A stretch of 59,326 nt of DNA from a virus. The translations under genes were made by a program, and so were the position numbers. Numbering within the stretch: the stretch's first letter is position 1; every line of letters begins with the position of its first letter. The notes below the pieces were generated by a model that had not been told where the DNA came from, made no database searches, and worked only from the letters and a program-made list of their open reading frames with translations. Location of the stretch: the IMG/VR virus record IMGVR_UViG_3300025133_000114, positions 1 through 59,326 of that record; one strand, 5' to 3'. Of the stretch, positions 17,100 to 26,501 are shown piece after piece.

Positions 17100-18065
17100 A
17101 TGGGTTTTTTCGAAAATGTATTTGGGGCACCACAAGATCCTAACGCATCTGATGGCGGGGCTATTGAAGCGGCAACAGCCGCAGGAAAAGCCAAACTTTC
17201 AGCAACACCGGGATACTCTGACCCAGCCATTGAATATGCCTCACGGGGCAGTATAACCCAATTGGGGTTTCGGCATGTTCCGACCGGGAAGGAAACCTAT
17301 TTCATGGCTTTTGTGACGGAATATTCCGATCAGTTCACATCAGAGTGGAACGAAGAAAATGTCTATGGCAGAATGGACCCAATTCCAACTTTTCAGAGGA
17401 CTGGGAGAAAAATTAGTGTTAGCTGGGAGATCCCTGCTGATTCATATTCGGCAGGGTACATAAATTTGGTAAAATGCCAAGGTTTGATAAAATTCTTATA
17501 TCCAGTTTATAATTCACACGATAATGCTAATTCTATTTCACAGGCTCCTATTATCAGAATGAAGTTCGCCAATTTAATCGCAAAAAGCCGAGGACCCTCT
17601 CTCCGGGAAAATGGTCTCTTGGGATATCTGGGTGGTATCACTTTTACTCCTGATATGGATGCTGGGTTTTTTGATGGCACATCCGGCGGCGGCGGAGCGG
17701 CGATCCAGGCGACCGACAACGCTTGGATGAAATATGTCGGGGCTCTAAGTGACCCAGCTATCGCGCCCAAAGTTATAAAATTGAGTTGTGATTTCACTGT
17801 TCTGCATGAGCGCAGTCTTGGATGGAGCACAGGCAAGGAGTGGATAGACAACCACAACGAGGCTTTTTTCCCGTATCAAATTCCGAGCGGAGACCCGGAT
17901 GACGAGATCATTACTGGAGGCGGTGCGTTTGGCGACGATTCCAAGTTGGCAAACATTCTTGGTTCTGGTGGAGGGGCACGCGACCTTGCTGTTAACAGAT
18001 TTGTGGGCGGTGATGATGATCCCGACGCAGATGCCGATGCCGATGCCGTGGTGGAGGGTAAATAA
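17100..18065 (+). CDS. Tail tube/baseplate junction protein, possibly gp48/gp54-type
   Basis: This 321-residue protein follows the tape measure gene. A conserved block from about residue 45 reads LGFRHVPTGKETYFMAFVTE, then YSDQFTSEWNEENVYGRMDP and an IPTFQRTGRKISVSWEIPA stretch, which looks like a tube-like beta-sandwich domain. The last 40 residues are Asp/Ala/Gly-rich and probably disordered. In T4, gp48 and gp54 are tube-like proteins that cap the baseplate and start tube growth; fold type and position fit but similarity is not obvious. A strong AAGGAGG site precedes the ATG. Its stop overlaps the gp53-like start (TAATG). Confidence 0.5.
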   Translation: MGFFENVFGAPQDPNASDGGAIEAATAAGKAKLSATPGYSDPAIEYASRGSITQLGFRHVPTGKETYFMAFVTEYSDQFTSEWNEENVYGRMDPIPTFQRTGRKISVSWEIPADSYSAGYINLVKCQGLIKFLYPVYNSHDNANSISQAPIIRMKFANLIAKSRGPSLRENGLLGYLGGITFTPDMDAGFFDGTSGGGGAAIQATDNAWMKYVGALSDPAIAPKVIKLSCDFTVLHERSLGWSTGKEWIDNHNEAFFPYQIPSGDPDDEIITGGGAFGDDSKLANILGSGGGARDLAVNRFVGGDDDPDADADADAVVEGK

Positions 18066-18403
18066 TGCCAGATAGATACCAAAGAAGAGGACGACGTAGG
18101 AACAATGAAGAACTCTATGAAAACGCTTTCGAAGAAAGAGGCGTCAAAGGAATCCTTCAGTACACAACCCCACGTTTTCGAACAATAACTCCAGAGATGC
18201 GCTCCCAGTTAAACAGAGAAAAATACATCTGGAAAATTAGCGACTCATACCAAAAGCTGGCACAAGCCTATTATGGTAATCCACGTTATTGGTGGGTTTT
18301 GGCGTGGTATAACAGAAAGCCAACAGATGCACTTGTAAAGGTGGGCGATACAATCAGAATTCCAAAACCGCTAGAGCGTGTATTAGAATTCATGGGGGTA
18401 TAA
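18065..18403 (+). CDS. Baseplate wedge protein with LysM-like domain, gp53-like
   Basis: This 112-residue protein carries, over its last 60 residues, YQKLAQAYYGNPRYWWVLAW followed by YNRKPTDALVKVGDTIRIP, the LysM-type pattern found in baseplate wedge proteins related to T4 gp53 and in phage tail X-type proteins. In T4, gp53 joins baseplate wedges together and holds a LysM fold. T4 gp53 is longer (196), so the N-terminal part is reduced here to a short basic region. It is coupled to the upstream gene by a TAATG overlap and is 3 nt from the next gene. Confidence 0.7.
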   Translation: MPDRYQRRGRRRNNEELYENAFEERGVKGILQYTTPRFRTITPEMRSQLNREKYIWKISDSYQKLAQAYYGNPRYWWVLAWYNRKPTDALVKVGDTIRIPKPLERVLEFMGV

Positions 18404-18406
18404 AAG

Positions 18407-20968
18407 ATGTCAGGGCAGCCCAGTGCCAATACATATAACGAATCAAGTGCGTCAGCCCAGCTTGCTCTTGAGCAGGCTTTTCTTCTGAAGATATATCCAT
18501 ATTTGTACGAGAAAAATATGGTTCCATATATACCGAAGAACCTCATACTATCAATTCTCAACGCAGAGACCCCAGAGTATGGCGATATGGGATTCCTGAA
18601 TAAATTGACTTACGTCAAGGGCGCTTTTGATTTCATGGAGTTAACCCCGGATCAGATGGGGCAATTAGTCCCCCAGATAAGAATCTTTAAACAGATCTAT
18701 AAGGACGGTCAGCCCACCACAGAAATTGAGTTCGAAGTGCCGGACAAGATCAATCCCGATATTCTTAGCGATACCACCGATCAGGGCTTGGGAATCAAGA
18801 ACTTTCAATATAGATATGTAGGCTCCAACCCAGCTACGGTTCGTAACGATATTGAAGCAAAATTAACTCTTTATTTCCAAAATTTTTCTGAACTCTTGAG
18901 ACCAAGGACGGCTCCTGATAACACCACATACGCTTTTGTGGATTTATTTAGCAGATCAAGAAAACTTATAGACGGGGAAGTCGACCCGCCCCCCCCAGAC
19001 CCTCCCAGTGGCGCTGAATACCAGCTTACCGGCGGCGTGCTGACCCAAGAGGCTAAAGAATACCGAGATGTGGTAGGCAACCTCAGTTCTCCCCCCGACA
19101 AAGATCAATACCTCGGACCTATCGAGTACGAAATAAAAGTAGTCGTTGGGTGGGCTGTCCCGCCAGGTCTGTCTACACTGACATCAAAGCAGAAGGAGGC
19201 TATCGAGGAAAGTAGCCAAGCATTCTTTTTGACACTTATAGATCATGAATTTGATTTTGGGCAGGATGGGACATTTACACTTGAGCTTAATTATAGGGCA
19301 AGACTGGGAGCGATTCTGGAATCCCCTCAGTTGGATATTCTGAGGCTGGACAAGCTTAACACCGATAATCCCTACACCACCACCGAAGACTGGCTTAGTG
19401 ATTCTGGCATGAGTAAAATCTTTGAGGGATCTATAACAGAAATAGTTACCCAGATAAAGAAAGACTTGAAGAGTGCCATATATTCTTGTGACAAAGAGGC
19501 GGAGGAGTTCCTTCGAGGTCGGTTAGCCCGACTAATGGATAACATTCGAGGGGCAAGATACGCAAAAATAGGAAATTATATGGTTGGGAAGGAACGTTTA
19601 TATTCTGAATGGGTGGAAGCCAGTACGCTCAACGCTTGGGCGAATTCGCCAGCGGTTCCCGCCGAGTTTGGCAAAAGTGGTCGCGGTACCCGAGATCCAT
19701 ACGACCCCGGCGCTCACAGTGGGGGAACGGGTCAAGAAGAGGTCGATGGAGATATCGTGAATAACATAGACGCCTCAATGAGCCAACTGGCAAAAGACAC
19801 CGGAGACACCGCCCCCGATGGGAGGAAACAGGCGTGGGAGGAACTTAAAGAAACTCCAAAAGAGACCAAGCTGGGCGACAGCGGACTCCACGGAGTCACT
19901 ATAACATATTTTCTTTTTGGAGACCTGCTTGATTACGTTGTGGGCGAAGCTATCACGGGCACAGAAGATCAGGAAGGCGTGACAACGGAGGATCTAGAAA
20001 GGCTGAAGTTGATTGTGGGTTCTTGCTTTTTTGGCGAAGGTCTGTATCCAATTAGCAATATACCGATATCGTGGGACACGTTTCGTAGTTTCTGGAACAA
20101 GAAGGTTATACAGCCGAGAAGAGAAAAATATCCACTTTTACAGTTCATCAGAGATGTGATGAGGGATTTGTTGTTCGGTGCGCTCAACGGGCAGTATTAC
20201 AGCTTAAAGCCAGGGAAGAAACAAGTGTTCAAAAGTGCTTTCGTTAGCCTCCCGTCTGCCGGTGAGGACCGCGAGGATCCATTAGTTGCCGCTTCGTTTG
20301 CTCAGGGCTTGCGCGGATACGATCTTGTCTTCTCGGCGTTTACTGAGGACAACCCGCTCGCTCTCATGAATTCTCGGGGAACATCGTCTGATATGTATCA
20401 TTATATGTGTATATTTGTTGATAGCGGCGGAAAGGGACCGTTTACTTATGAAGCGGTGAGCAACTCTGGCATGGGTCGTCGCGCATATAACAGAAAGATG
20501 TTGAATATACATCATTTTGGCTTTGGAGAAGATAGTGGTATCCTCAAAGAGGCAAATTTTTCCAAGACAGACCAGCCCTATTTAAGAGAGAGTAGGTATC
20601 TAGAGAAAGGAGGAGATCCGTGGGTTCAGTTATCTAATGTTTACAATGTGGACATAACAGCCTATGGCGCACCATTTTTTTATCCCGGTCAATTTTTGTG
20701 GATTAGCCCGTTTGGTCTAAGCAAAAGTAGAAATGTCAGCTACCGGCTTGGAAGCCCTGATGCCTCCCCGCCCGACTCCAACGGCGCGGGGAGCTTTTCA
20801 AATCTTATGGGCTTGGGCGGATATCATATAATTATCGAGGTGGCTGGCATCTTTGAAGATGGGCTATATGAAATAAAAATAAAGTCCCGTTACGATAACA
20901 GTGGTGGCGACCTCGGGGATCGGGCGGGTTATGGCAGCGATAACACCAAAAGGTGTGAAGACAAGTGA
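18407..20968 (+). CDS. Large baseplate or tail structural protein
   Basis: This 853-residue protein is unassigned. A Pro/Gly/Ser-rich linker lies at about residues 200-215, and the middle (about 410-480) is a Gly/Asp-rich low-complexity region. The C-terminal third has beta-rich segments (YHYMCIFVDSGGKGP and FFYPGQFLWISPFGL) like those of large tail hub or baseplate proteins. It has no membrane segment and no peptidase or lysozyme motif that I can see. It lies in the baseplate operon between the gp53-like gene and another unknown virion gene. A hub-like role is possible but not shown. Confidence 0.6.
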   Translation: MSGQPSANTYNESSASAQLALEQAFLLKIYPYLYEKNMVPYIPKNLILSILNAETPEYGDMGFLNKLTYVKGAFDFMELTPDQMGQLVPQIRIFKQIYKDGQPTTEIEFEVPDKINPDILSDTTDQGLGIKNFQYRYVGSNPATVRNDIEAKLTLYFQNFSELLRPRTAPDNTTYAFVDLFSRSRKLIDGEVDPPPPDPPSGAEYQLTGGVLTQEAKEYRDVVGNLSSPPDKDQYLGPIEYEIKVVVGWAVPPGLSTLTSKQKEAIEESSQAFFLTLIDHEFDFGQDGTFTLELNYRARLGAILESPQLDILRLDKLNTDNPYTTTEDWLSDSGMSKIFEGSITEIVTQIKKDLKSAIYSCDKEAEEFLRGRLARLMDNIRGARYAKIGNYMVGKERLYSEWVEASTLNAWANSPAVPAEFGKSGRGTRDPYDPGAHSGGTGQEEVDGDIVNNIDASMSQLAKDTGDTAPDGRKQAWEELKETPKETKLGDSGLHGVTITYFLFGDLLDYVVGEAITGTEDQEGVTTEDLERLKLIVGSCFFGEGLYPISNIPISWDTFRSFWNKKVIQPRREKYPLLQFIRDVMRDLLFGALNGQYYSLKPGKKQVFKSAFVSLPSAGEDREDPLVAASFAQGLRGYDLVFSAFTEDNPLALMNSRGTSSDMYHYMCIFVDSGGKGPFTYEAVSNSGMGRRAYNRKMLNIHHFGFGEDSGILKEANFSKTDQPYLRESRYLEKGGDPWVQLSNVYNVDITAYGAPFFYPGQFLWISPFGLSKSRNVSYRLGSPDASPPDSNGAGSFSNLMGLGGYHIIIEVAGIFEDGLYEIKIKSRYDNSGGDLGDRAGYGSDNTKRCEDK

Positions 20969-20993
20969 GATACGAGTCTAGGAGGTTTTAACA

Positions 20994-22304
20994 ATGGCAG
21001 ATAAATTTTTAGCTACAAACAAAAAAACAAGCCGAGAACTGTTTGAAGAAAGAACAGTTTATAAATTAGAAGCTTTTACGGTGAAGCCGGGCTCGGTTGT
21101 CGGCAATGAAGCTATAAGAGATTTTTGGGAGCTTGACAACATCTATTACGGCAGGATGGATTTGGATAATCGTCCAATCTTGCCAAAAGCTTCTCGTTTG
21201 CGTAACTTGGCTAACTCAGATAATAAAACGATTTTTGCTCTGGATTTTGTGGCAGATGCGTTCAATAGTTTAAAAAAGACTGCAAAAAACAGGATTGACG
21301 ATGGCTGCTTGGCGATGGAAAATAGGGATGGCTCCAGTGAAAGCTATATAGGTCTTTTTGAGCCGGTGAGGGCTTTTGTAAGTTTGCCCGCAACATACAG
21401 AAGAAACTTAAAGATATATTTTCATCTTTTTAAGGAAAGATACCTTAAAGACGGAGCCAATTACGGCAACGTTTTAGGTTTAGACGACTTTTTGGTATCA
21501 TTTAAGTATTTTATGGTCAATGCCGTCGGTGGCAGGCTTCCTTTTACTCTGTCGAACACGGTGGTGTCACCATATGGTTCACCTTTGAACACGGGGATTG
21601 CGGTTGATATCGCTGCTCTTGGTGCGGGTAGTGATCCCGAAAAAGAAGACGATTTTATAAATAACCCAAGGCTGAATTTCTACAAAAATATTGCTCAAGA
21701 ATATGGGTTCTATATAGACAAAAATGTTCCATGGAGGCTCGTAGCAAATCTAAAGTCCCCCTTAATGGAGCCCTACATTGTCAACCGATTCCCAAAATAC
21801 AATGGGCTGGAATCTCTTTTTGATGAATACTACGAACCAGCTACGGCGTTGGATGTAGAGCTTTTGAAAAGCAGCTTGCTGAAGTTCTATAATCGTTTTG
21901 CAGCCCAGCGACGGATAGAGGTAATCGAGGTCAGAAAAGGCGCTTGCAAGACGACCGTTGCCAAGAGAAGAGAGACAATTTCTAGAGAATCTATGGATGA
22001 GATTTATGGCAACCAATTTTGGCTTGATATGTATATCACTTTCAGAAACCTGGAAGGGACACTGGGTTATGAGCCCCAGGCTCTGTCCAAGATTATAAAA
22101 AATGCACAAGACTTGGAAAAAGCAGTTGACATCGATAGGGCAATCGCTTATATTGATTATAAGTTCAAGGGAATGACGAGTATTCCGAGGTCTTTTGCTT
22201 ACGATAGCCTCACTTCTTCTTTGGCGGAGAGTGGGCTTACGGTAAGGGAAGAGACAAGGACTATTCAACAGGCTGCCCAGTTGGAAAACCTTATCGTGTA
22301 TTGA
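20994..22304 (+). CDS. Putative virion protein, last gene of the tail module
   Basis: This 436-residue protein of unknown function has mixed alpha/beta composition with many aromatic residues (for example RRNLKIYFHLFKERYLKDG and NNPRLNFYKNIAQEYGFYID). It has no signal peptide, membrane segment or catalytic motif. The AGGAGG ribosome-binding site is strong. It follows the large tail protein after 25 nt and precedes the DNA polymerase gene by 7 nt, so it ends the structural block. A baseplate or neck accessory role is a guess. Confidence 0.55.
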   Translation: MADKFLATNKKTSRELFEERTVYKLEAFTVKPGSVVGNEAIRDFWELDNIYYGRMDLDNRPILPKASRLRNLANSDNKTIFALDFVADAFNSLKKTAKNRIDDGCLAMENRDGSSESYIGLFEPVRAFVSLPATYRRNLKIYFHLFKERYLKDGANYGNVLGLDDFLVSFKYFMVNAVGGRLPFTLSNTVVSPYGSPLNTGIAVDIAALGAGSDPEKEDDFINNPRLNFYKNIAQEYGFYIDKNVPWRLVANLKSPLMEPYIVNRFPKYNGLESLFDEYYEPATALDVELLKSSLLKFYNRFAAQRRIEVIEVRKGACKTTVAKRRETISRESMDEIYGNQFWLDMYITFRNLEGTLGYEPQALSKIIKNAQDLEKAVDIDRAIAYIDYKFKGMTSIPRSFAYDSLTSSLAESGLTVREETRTIQQAAQLENLIVY

Positions 22305-22311
22305 GGCGTGG

Positions 22312-23496
22312 ATGCTTTTTCAGACATTAGACAATAAGCAAGAGTGCATCGGAGTCTACAGGGATGGAACACTATTATTTGGCGAGGACGGGATATCTGA
22401 CGGATTCAGTGGTTCCCGTACATGGACATACGCAGCCTACCTGGAAGGACACGAAGTTGAATATGCTTATCTGTACTGTGGGCGTAGTTTGGACGATATT
22501 TGTCCTGATGTTCTTCGGGCTGACTGGGAGTTCATAAATAAGAAATTGCAGGCTTACCTGCGCTCCCTCATTGAGGCTAAGATATCTCTAGATGATGTAT
22601 GTTTCTTTGATCTTGTGCCAGAAAAGTTCCTTATTGATTATTGCTACATGAAAGATCAAATTTGTAATTTTGTCTTCGATAACTTTGAGAAGCCAGATAA
22701 CTATGATTATCTCGTGAGTACGACAAAGCTGATTCATAAGATGGGTCTCCAGAGACTAAACTTAAACTGGTCCAACCTTCGCAACCAGATGCACAGGGAA
22801 TCTGTCCGTGACCAAGTTCGGAAACTCAAGAGTGTTGAGCCGTTCTGTAAGTACAACATATTCGGCACCAAAACCGGCAGGCTGACAACGAGGAAAAACA
22901 GCTTCCCTATCCTGACCCTCGCCAAGGAGATGCGACCAGTGATACAACCAAAAAACGACTTTTACACTAGTTTCGACTTCAATGGAGCAGAACTGAGAAC
23001 GTTGCTTGCTCTGGGAGGCTCTGAGCAGCCCTTACAGGACGTTCACGAGTGGAACCGGGTCAATGTATACCGTAATTTCGGGACACGAGAAGAGGCTAAA
23101 AAACGGCTTTTTTCTTGGCTCTATAATCCAGATTCAAACGACTTTTTATCGGCACGCTTCTATGACAGGGAAAGTTTGGTCGAAAAGCACTGGAACGGCA
23201 CACATGTGAGCACCCCGTATGGGCGGCACATTGAGGTCGACAGGCGCAAGGCTTTAAATTACCTGATCCAGAGTACAACCTCTGATATGGTGCTCGAACA
23301 GGCAGCAAAGTTGGATAATTTTCTTGAAGGCTATAAAACTCGGATTGCCTTCGTCATTCATGACGAGGTGGTCTTGGACGTGGACAAGAGTGAGGCTCAC
23401 CTTTTGCCTCAGCTAGAAGAGATCTTTGCCGATACACGATTTGGAATTTTTCTTATCGGCTCGAAAGAAGGTTCCGATTACGGCGTTGCAGCCTAA
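22312..23496 (+). CDS. Short family-A DNA polymerase, no exonuclease domain visible
   Basis: This 394-residue protein has the polymerase core of family A (Pol I-like). Motif A is SFDFNGAELRTLLAL near residue 221, with Asp-Phe-Asn in place of the usual Asp-Tyr-Ser. The O-helix region is TREEAKKRLFSWLYN, keeping the Lys and a Tyr-Asn in place of Tyr-Gly. A later block reads NYLIQSTTSDMVLEQAA, and motif C is VIHDEVVLD near residue 350. The N-terminal 180 residues do not show exonuclease motifs, and the protein is far shorter than T7 gp5 (704) or Pol I. It could be a repair, priming or auxiliary polymerase, because a full DnaE is also present. It starts the replication block. Confidence 0.8.
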   Translation: MLFQTLDNKQECIGVYRDGTLLFGEDGISDGFSGSRTWTYAAYLEGHEVEYAYLYCGRSLDDICPDVLRADWEFINKKLQAYLRSLIEAKISLDDVCFFDLVPEKFLIDYCYMKDQICNFVFDNFEKPDNYDYLVSTTKLIHKMGLQRLNLNWSNLRNQMHRESVRDQVRKLKSVEPFCKYNIFGTKTGRLTTRKNSFPILTLAKEMRPVIQPKNDFYTSFDFNGAELRTLLALGGSEQPLQDVHEWNRVNVYRNFGTREEAKKRLFSWLYNPDSNDFLSARFYDRESLVEKHWNGTHVSTPYGRHIEVDRRKALNYLIQSTTSDMVLEQAAKLDNFLEGYKTRIAFVIHDEVVLDVDKSEAHLLPQLEEIFADTRFGIFLIGSKEGSDYGVAA

Positions 23497-23520
23497 TTAT
23501 AGATTAGGAGATATAGAAGA

Positions 23521-24591
23521 ATGGGACATACCAGATCATGGCAAAACTTCTTAATTTGTGAAGGCGGCATCAAGTCGGCTAAAACAGAAGCAAGATTGAC
23601 GCCCGAAATTGTTATTAGGGCTATCGATGTTTATAAAAGGGTGGTGGCTGATTTCAATAACTGGCTCAAGACGAAGGGAGAATTGCCGATTCGTGCTGTC
23701 CAGCCGGTTGGTTCCGTTTCTTACGCCCAAAGAGATTTACAAGATAGGAGTGAAGTAATTTATGGTGATGTTGATTATTTGGTTGAGTTCCCTATACCGC
23801 CATCAGCGGCTGAAGAGTATACGGAAACAAGAAAAGTAGAAAACTCAACAAAAAGGAAATATCGCGGTCTGTTTACAGCATTTTTAAGCTCCCCGGCGGT
23901 GACGCCTGAAATTGATGTTGATGAGACTCTAAAGGACGGAGGCGATCCAATGATGGTCATTTTGGAAGCTCATCCTGGCGTTCTGGTTCAGGTCGACACT
24001 GTGATTACGTTCCCTGACTATTCAGAATGGATGGCTACGCGCTACACCCCTCAAAGAGGCTTGAAGGGCTACACCATGGGCAAGCTTTATAAAGCTTTGG
24101 GGGATGTGTTCCCGGTAACGATTGGCACCGAAGGGATAATAGCCAGGACAAAAGACGGTCGGCTGGTAACGGGCAGGATGAGAAAGGGTGTCGAACTTCG
24201 AATTATTTCTAAGAATCCAAAATCCTTTCTTATCGATTTGGCGCGATACATCACAAAGGATGAAAACCTCTCCATTCATTCTGATTTGTCGACCCACGGG
24301 GGCATGACAGGAGAGATCACTCTTCGGAAATTGGCTCAAGGAATCCGAGGCTTGGCTCTGACACTGGAGACGGGTGGGTTCATGAGCGCTCAAGATATGT
24401 TGGCGAAAATCCTCAGCAATTACGAAGAAGGCTTGGAAGAGCACAGGGTAAGGACAACAAAAAGAATAGAAAATAAGATTTCTCAGTTGCAAGACTCTTC
24501 ACAACGTGATAAGTTAGAGAAGAAGATTAAAGAGATTGATGAAATTAATGCCAAGGCGTTAAAAGCAGTCTCTCCAGCCTTGAGGGTTTAA
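23521..24591 (+). CDS. Nucleotidyltransferase-like protein (Pol beta superfamily)
   Basis: This 356-residue protein shows the nucleotidyltransferase pattern: Gly-Ser (VGSVSYAQRD, near residue 63), an acidic pair (GDVDYLVEF, near 82), and a third Asp in LVQVDTVIT near 156. Its C-terminal 60 residues are a charged coiled coil. The substrate cannot be deduced; the superfamily includes CCA-adding enzymes, poly(A) polymerases, antibiotic adenylyltransferases and toxin-type enzymes. The start TRSWQNFLICEGG resembles the short Trp-x-x-Phe-Leu leaders of other accessory enzymes here and holds an I-C-E-G sequence that would suit a T4-type prohead protease. The next gene starts in its stop codon region (TAATG). 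Confidence 0.6.
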   Translation: MGHTRSWQNFLICEGGIKSAKTEARLTPEIVIRAIDVYKRVVADFNNWLKTKGELPIRAVQPVGSVSYAQRDLQDRSEVIYGDVDYLVEFPIPPSAAEEYTETRKVENSTKRKYRGLFTAFLSSPAVTPEIDVDETLKDGGDPMMVILEAHPGVLVQVDTVITFPDYSEWMATRYTPQRGLKGYTMGKLYKALGDVFPVTIGTEGIIARTKDGRLVTGRMRKGVELRIISKNPKSFLIDLARYITKDENLSIHSDLSTHGGMTGEITLRKLAQGIRGLALTLETGGFMSAQDMLAKILSNYEEGLEEHRVRTTKRIENKISQLQDSSQRDKLEKKIKEIDEINAKALKAVSPALRV

Positions 24592-25421
24592 TGAATGTTG
24601 TTGGTCTAGGTAAGGCTGGTTGTGCGATTGCCGATGCTCTGGGCGAATATTCAGAGTATGTCGTCTACAAAATTGACAATGGTCTCAAAGGAGAAAGGTG
24701 TTTCAGCATTCCTGAACTCGATCACCCCGAAAAATATGAAACGAACCCTTTAGAGATGGAGGGCTTTTTCCGAGAAATTGATGAAGAAGTGGTGTTCATT
24801 CTCTCGGGAGGTTCGAAGATCGCTGGAGCAGCATTGACAATTCTCAGGCAGTTGAGACATTGTAAAATCACGATCTTGTATATTAAGCCCAACCTAGACA
24901 CGTTAGAAGATATGAAGATCAAAATGCATCGTGTGTGTTTCGGGGCGCTACAAGAGTATGCACGTTCTGCTGTCTTTGATAGGTTTATTGCAATCGACAA
25001 TGACGTGGTTGAAACAATCCTGGGCGACGTACCCATCATCGGCTATTACGATAAGCTCAACGAACTTATTGTCTGGGTATTCCACATGTTGAATGTTCTT
25101 AAAAACTCAGAGCCCGTCATGGGGAGGTCCAGCGAGACAAAAGAAACGTCCCGTATAAGCACGATTGGAACTGTAGACTTTGAGAGCGGGGAAGAAAAAA
25201 TGCTTTTCCCCCTTGACAGCGTGAGAGAGAAGGGTTACTTTTATCTTCTGAGGAATGAGGACTTGCTATCAAGCGGAAGCCTGCTTAGGAAAATAAGCCA
25301 GCAAGTCAAGAATTTGGAAACAGAAGATGCACGCTCTTCATACACAATCTATTCTTCCGACTACGATCAAAATTTTGTTTTTTGTATGTTTCACACACCA
25401 TATGTTCAAAGGAGTATTTAA
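24591..25421 (+). CDS. Divergent tubulin/FtsZ-superfamily protein (putative)
   Basis: This 276-residue protein opens with a nucleotide-binding pattern NVVGLGKAGCAIADAL. Near residues 65-85 comes VFILSGGSKIAGAALTILRQ, then ITILYIKPN, the arrangement of the FtsZ signature loop (GGGTGTGAAP...), next helix and following strand ending in Lys-Pro. Then comes FDRFIAIDNDVVETILGD, parallel to the FtsZ I-P-N-D region that contacts the nucleotide, and a long helix. The G-box is degenerate (GGSKIAGA), so GTPase activity is uncertain. Phage tubulins such as PhuZ centre and move DNA or capsids. This reading is by pattern and needs structure comparison; a Rossmann-type enzyme is the alternative. Confidence 0.5.
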   Translation: MNVVGLGKAGCAIADALGEYSEYVVYKIDNGLKGERCFSIPELDHPEKYETNPLEMEGFFREIDEEVVFILSGGSKIAGAALTILRQLRHCKITILYIKPNLDTLEDMKIKMHRVCFGALQEYARSAVFDRFIAIDNDVVETILGDVPIIGYYDKLNELIVWVFHMLNVLKNSEPVMGRSSETKETSRISTIGTVDFESGEEKMLFPLDSVREKGYFYLLRNEDLLSSGSLLRKISQQVKNLETEDARSSYTIYSSDYDQNFVFCMFHTPYVQRSI

Positions 25422-25676
25422 ATGATAGGCTATCAAGCGACCTTCACCAAAAAAGACGGCTCACAACGAGAAATCCGCTTTATCCGTACTGATGAGATGC
25501 CCAAGGATCTGCTTGCCCCGCACATCAAGGGCACGGGCAAGAAGCGTACTCTCAAGGAGGGCATGGAGCTTGTTTGGGATATTGACCAGGAAGGGTTCCG
25601 AGTCTTTAACTGGGACACCATTCAGGGTGACGTAGAAAAGTTTGATTATTTTCTTGACAAAACCAAGAACGCATGA
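25422..25676 (+). CDS. Small SH3-barrel-like conserved phage protein
   Basis: This 84-residue protein has the pattern GYQATFTKKDGSQREIRF, then LVWDIDQEGFRVFNWDTI, which I know from small conserved proteins of T4-like aquatic phages often predicted to form an SH3-like barrel. The function is unknown. It starts 1 nt after the FtsZ-like gene and lies upstream of the ssDNA-binding protein. The promoter for the latter is embedded in its 3' end. Confidence 0.65.
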   Translation: MIGYQATFTKKDGSQREIRFIRTDEMPKDLLAPHIKGTGKKRTLKEGMELVWDIDQEGFRVFNWDTIQGDVEKFDYFLDKTKNA

Positions 25677-25682
25677 TACATT
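25654..25682 (+). promoter_or_regulatory. Sigma-70-like promoter TTGACA-17-TACATT
   Basis: The -35 TTGACA (25654-25659) and -10 TACATT (25677-25682) are 17 nt apart. The site overlaps the end of the 25422 gene and would drive the ssDNA-binding protein gene with a leader of about 50 nt. Confidence 0.75.
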
Positions 25683-25739
25683 ATATACAGCAGAATGGGA
25701 GATTAGCTATTCTGTCTTTAACAATAATAGGAGAGAAAA

Positions 25740-26501
25740 ATGGGTATTAATATCGAAAAAATGCGAGCCAAGCTCGCTGCACTAAACAACAAGGGCGGAA
25801 AGAGCAATATGTTCTGGAAGCCACAAGACGGGGAACAGACGATTCGTATTGTTCCGACTGCGGACGGCGATCCTTTCAAGGATTATTGGTTCCACTATAA
25901 CCTCGGAAACAACAACGGCTTCCTGAGCCCGAAGAAGAACTTCGGAGAGGGCGACCCTCTTGACGACTTCATTCGTAACCTCTTCAACGAGGGCACGGAG
26001 GACAGCATCAAGATGGCGAAGAACCTCATGGCTCGGCAGCGCTTCTTTGCCCCCGTTCTGGTTCGAGGAGAAGAGGACAAGGGTGTCCGTATTTGGGGCT
26101 TCGGCAAGATGGCTTATCAACAGCTTCTTGAGTTGGTCCTGAACCCCGATTATGGGGATATTACGGATACAGAGGATGGCACCGACCTCACTATCAAGTA
26201 CGGTAAGCCCGCTGGGGCGCAGTTTCCGGTGACTACCATTACGCCACGTCGCCGTACATCACCGCTGTGTGACGAAGCGGTTGGTGGTTCGGGAAGGTGT
26301 GCAGAGCTTCTGGAAAACATTCCCGAGTTCGGCTCCTTGTTCGAGCGTAAGACGCCAGAGGAAGTTGGCAAGATGTTGGACGAGTGGCTTGAGGAAGACA
26401 GTACGAATACTGACCAGGCGACTGAGACTGCCAAGTATTCGACATCTGGAACCGATCAGGTCAAGAAAGCCTTCGACGACCTTCTTCAGCAGAGCGCATA
26501 A
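25740..26501 (+). CDS. Single-stranded DNA-binding protein, T4 gp32-like
   Basis: This 253-residue protein has a gp32-type N-terminus: a short basic helix with LAALNN, then NMFWKPQDGEQTIRIVP, where the binding face starts. The C-terminal 35 residues are acidic, as usual for single-stranded DNA-binding proteins that contact replication partners. A segment CDEAVGGSGRC could hold part of a metal site, but the full T4 zinc motif is not evident. It is shorter than T4 gp32 (301). It coats single-stranded DNA in replication and recombination with the nearby UvsX, nuclease and helicase. AGGAGAG precedes the start. Confidence 0.88.
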   Translation: MGINIEKMRAKLAALNNKGGKSNMFWKPQDGEQTIRIVPTADGDPFKDYWFHYNLGNNNGFLSPKKNFGEGDPLDDFIRNLFNEGTEDSIKMAKNLMARQRFFAPVLVRGEEDKGVRIWGFGKMAYQQLLELVLNPDYGDITDTEDGTDLTIKYGKPAGAQFPVTTITPRRRTSPLCDEAVGGSGRCAELLENIPEFGSLFERKTPEEVGKMLDEWLEEDSTNTDQATETAKYSTSGTDQVKKAFDDLLQQSA

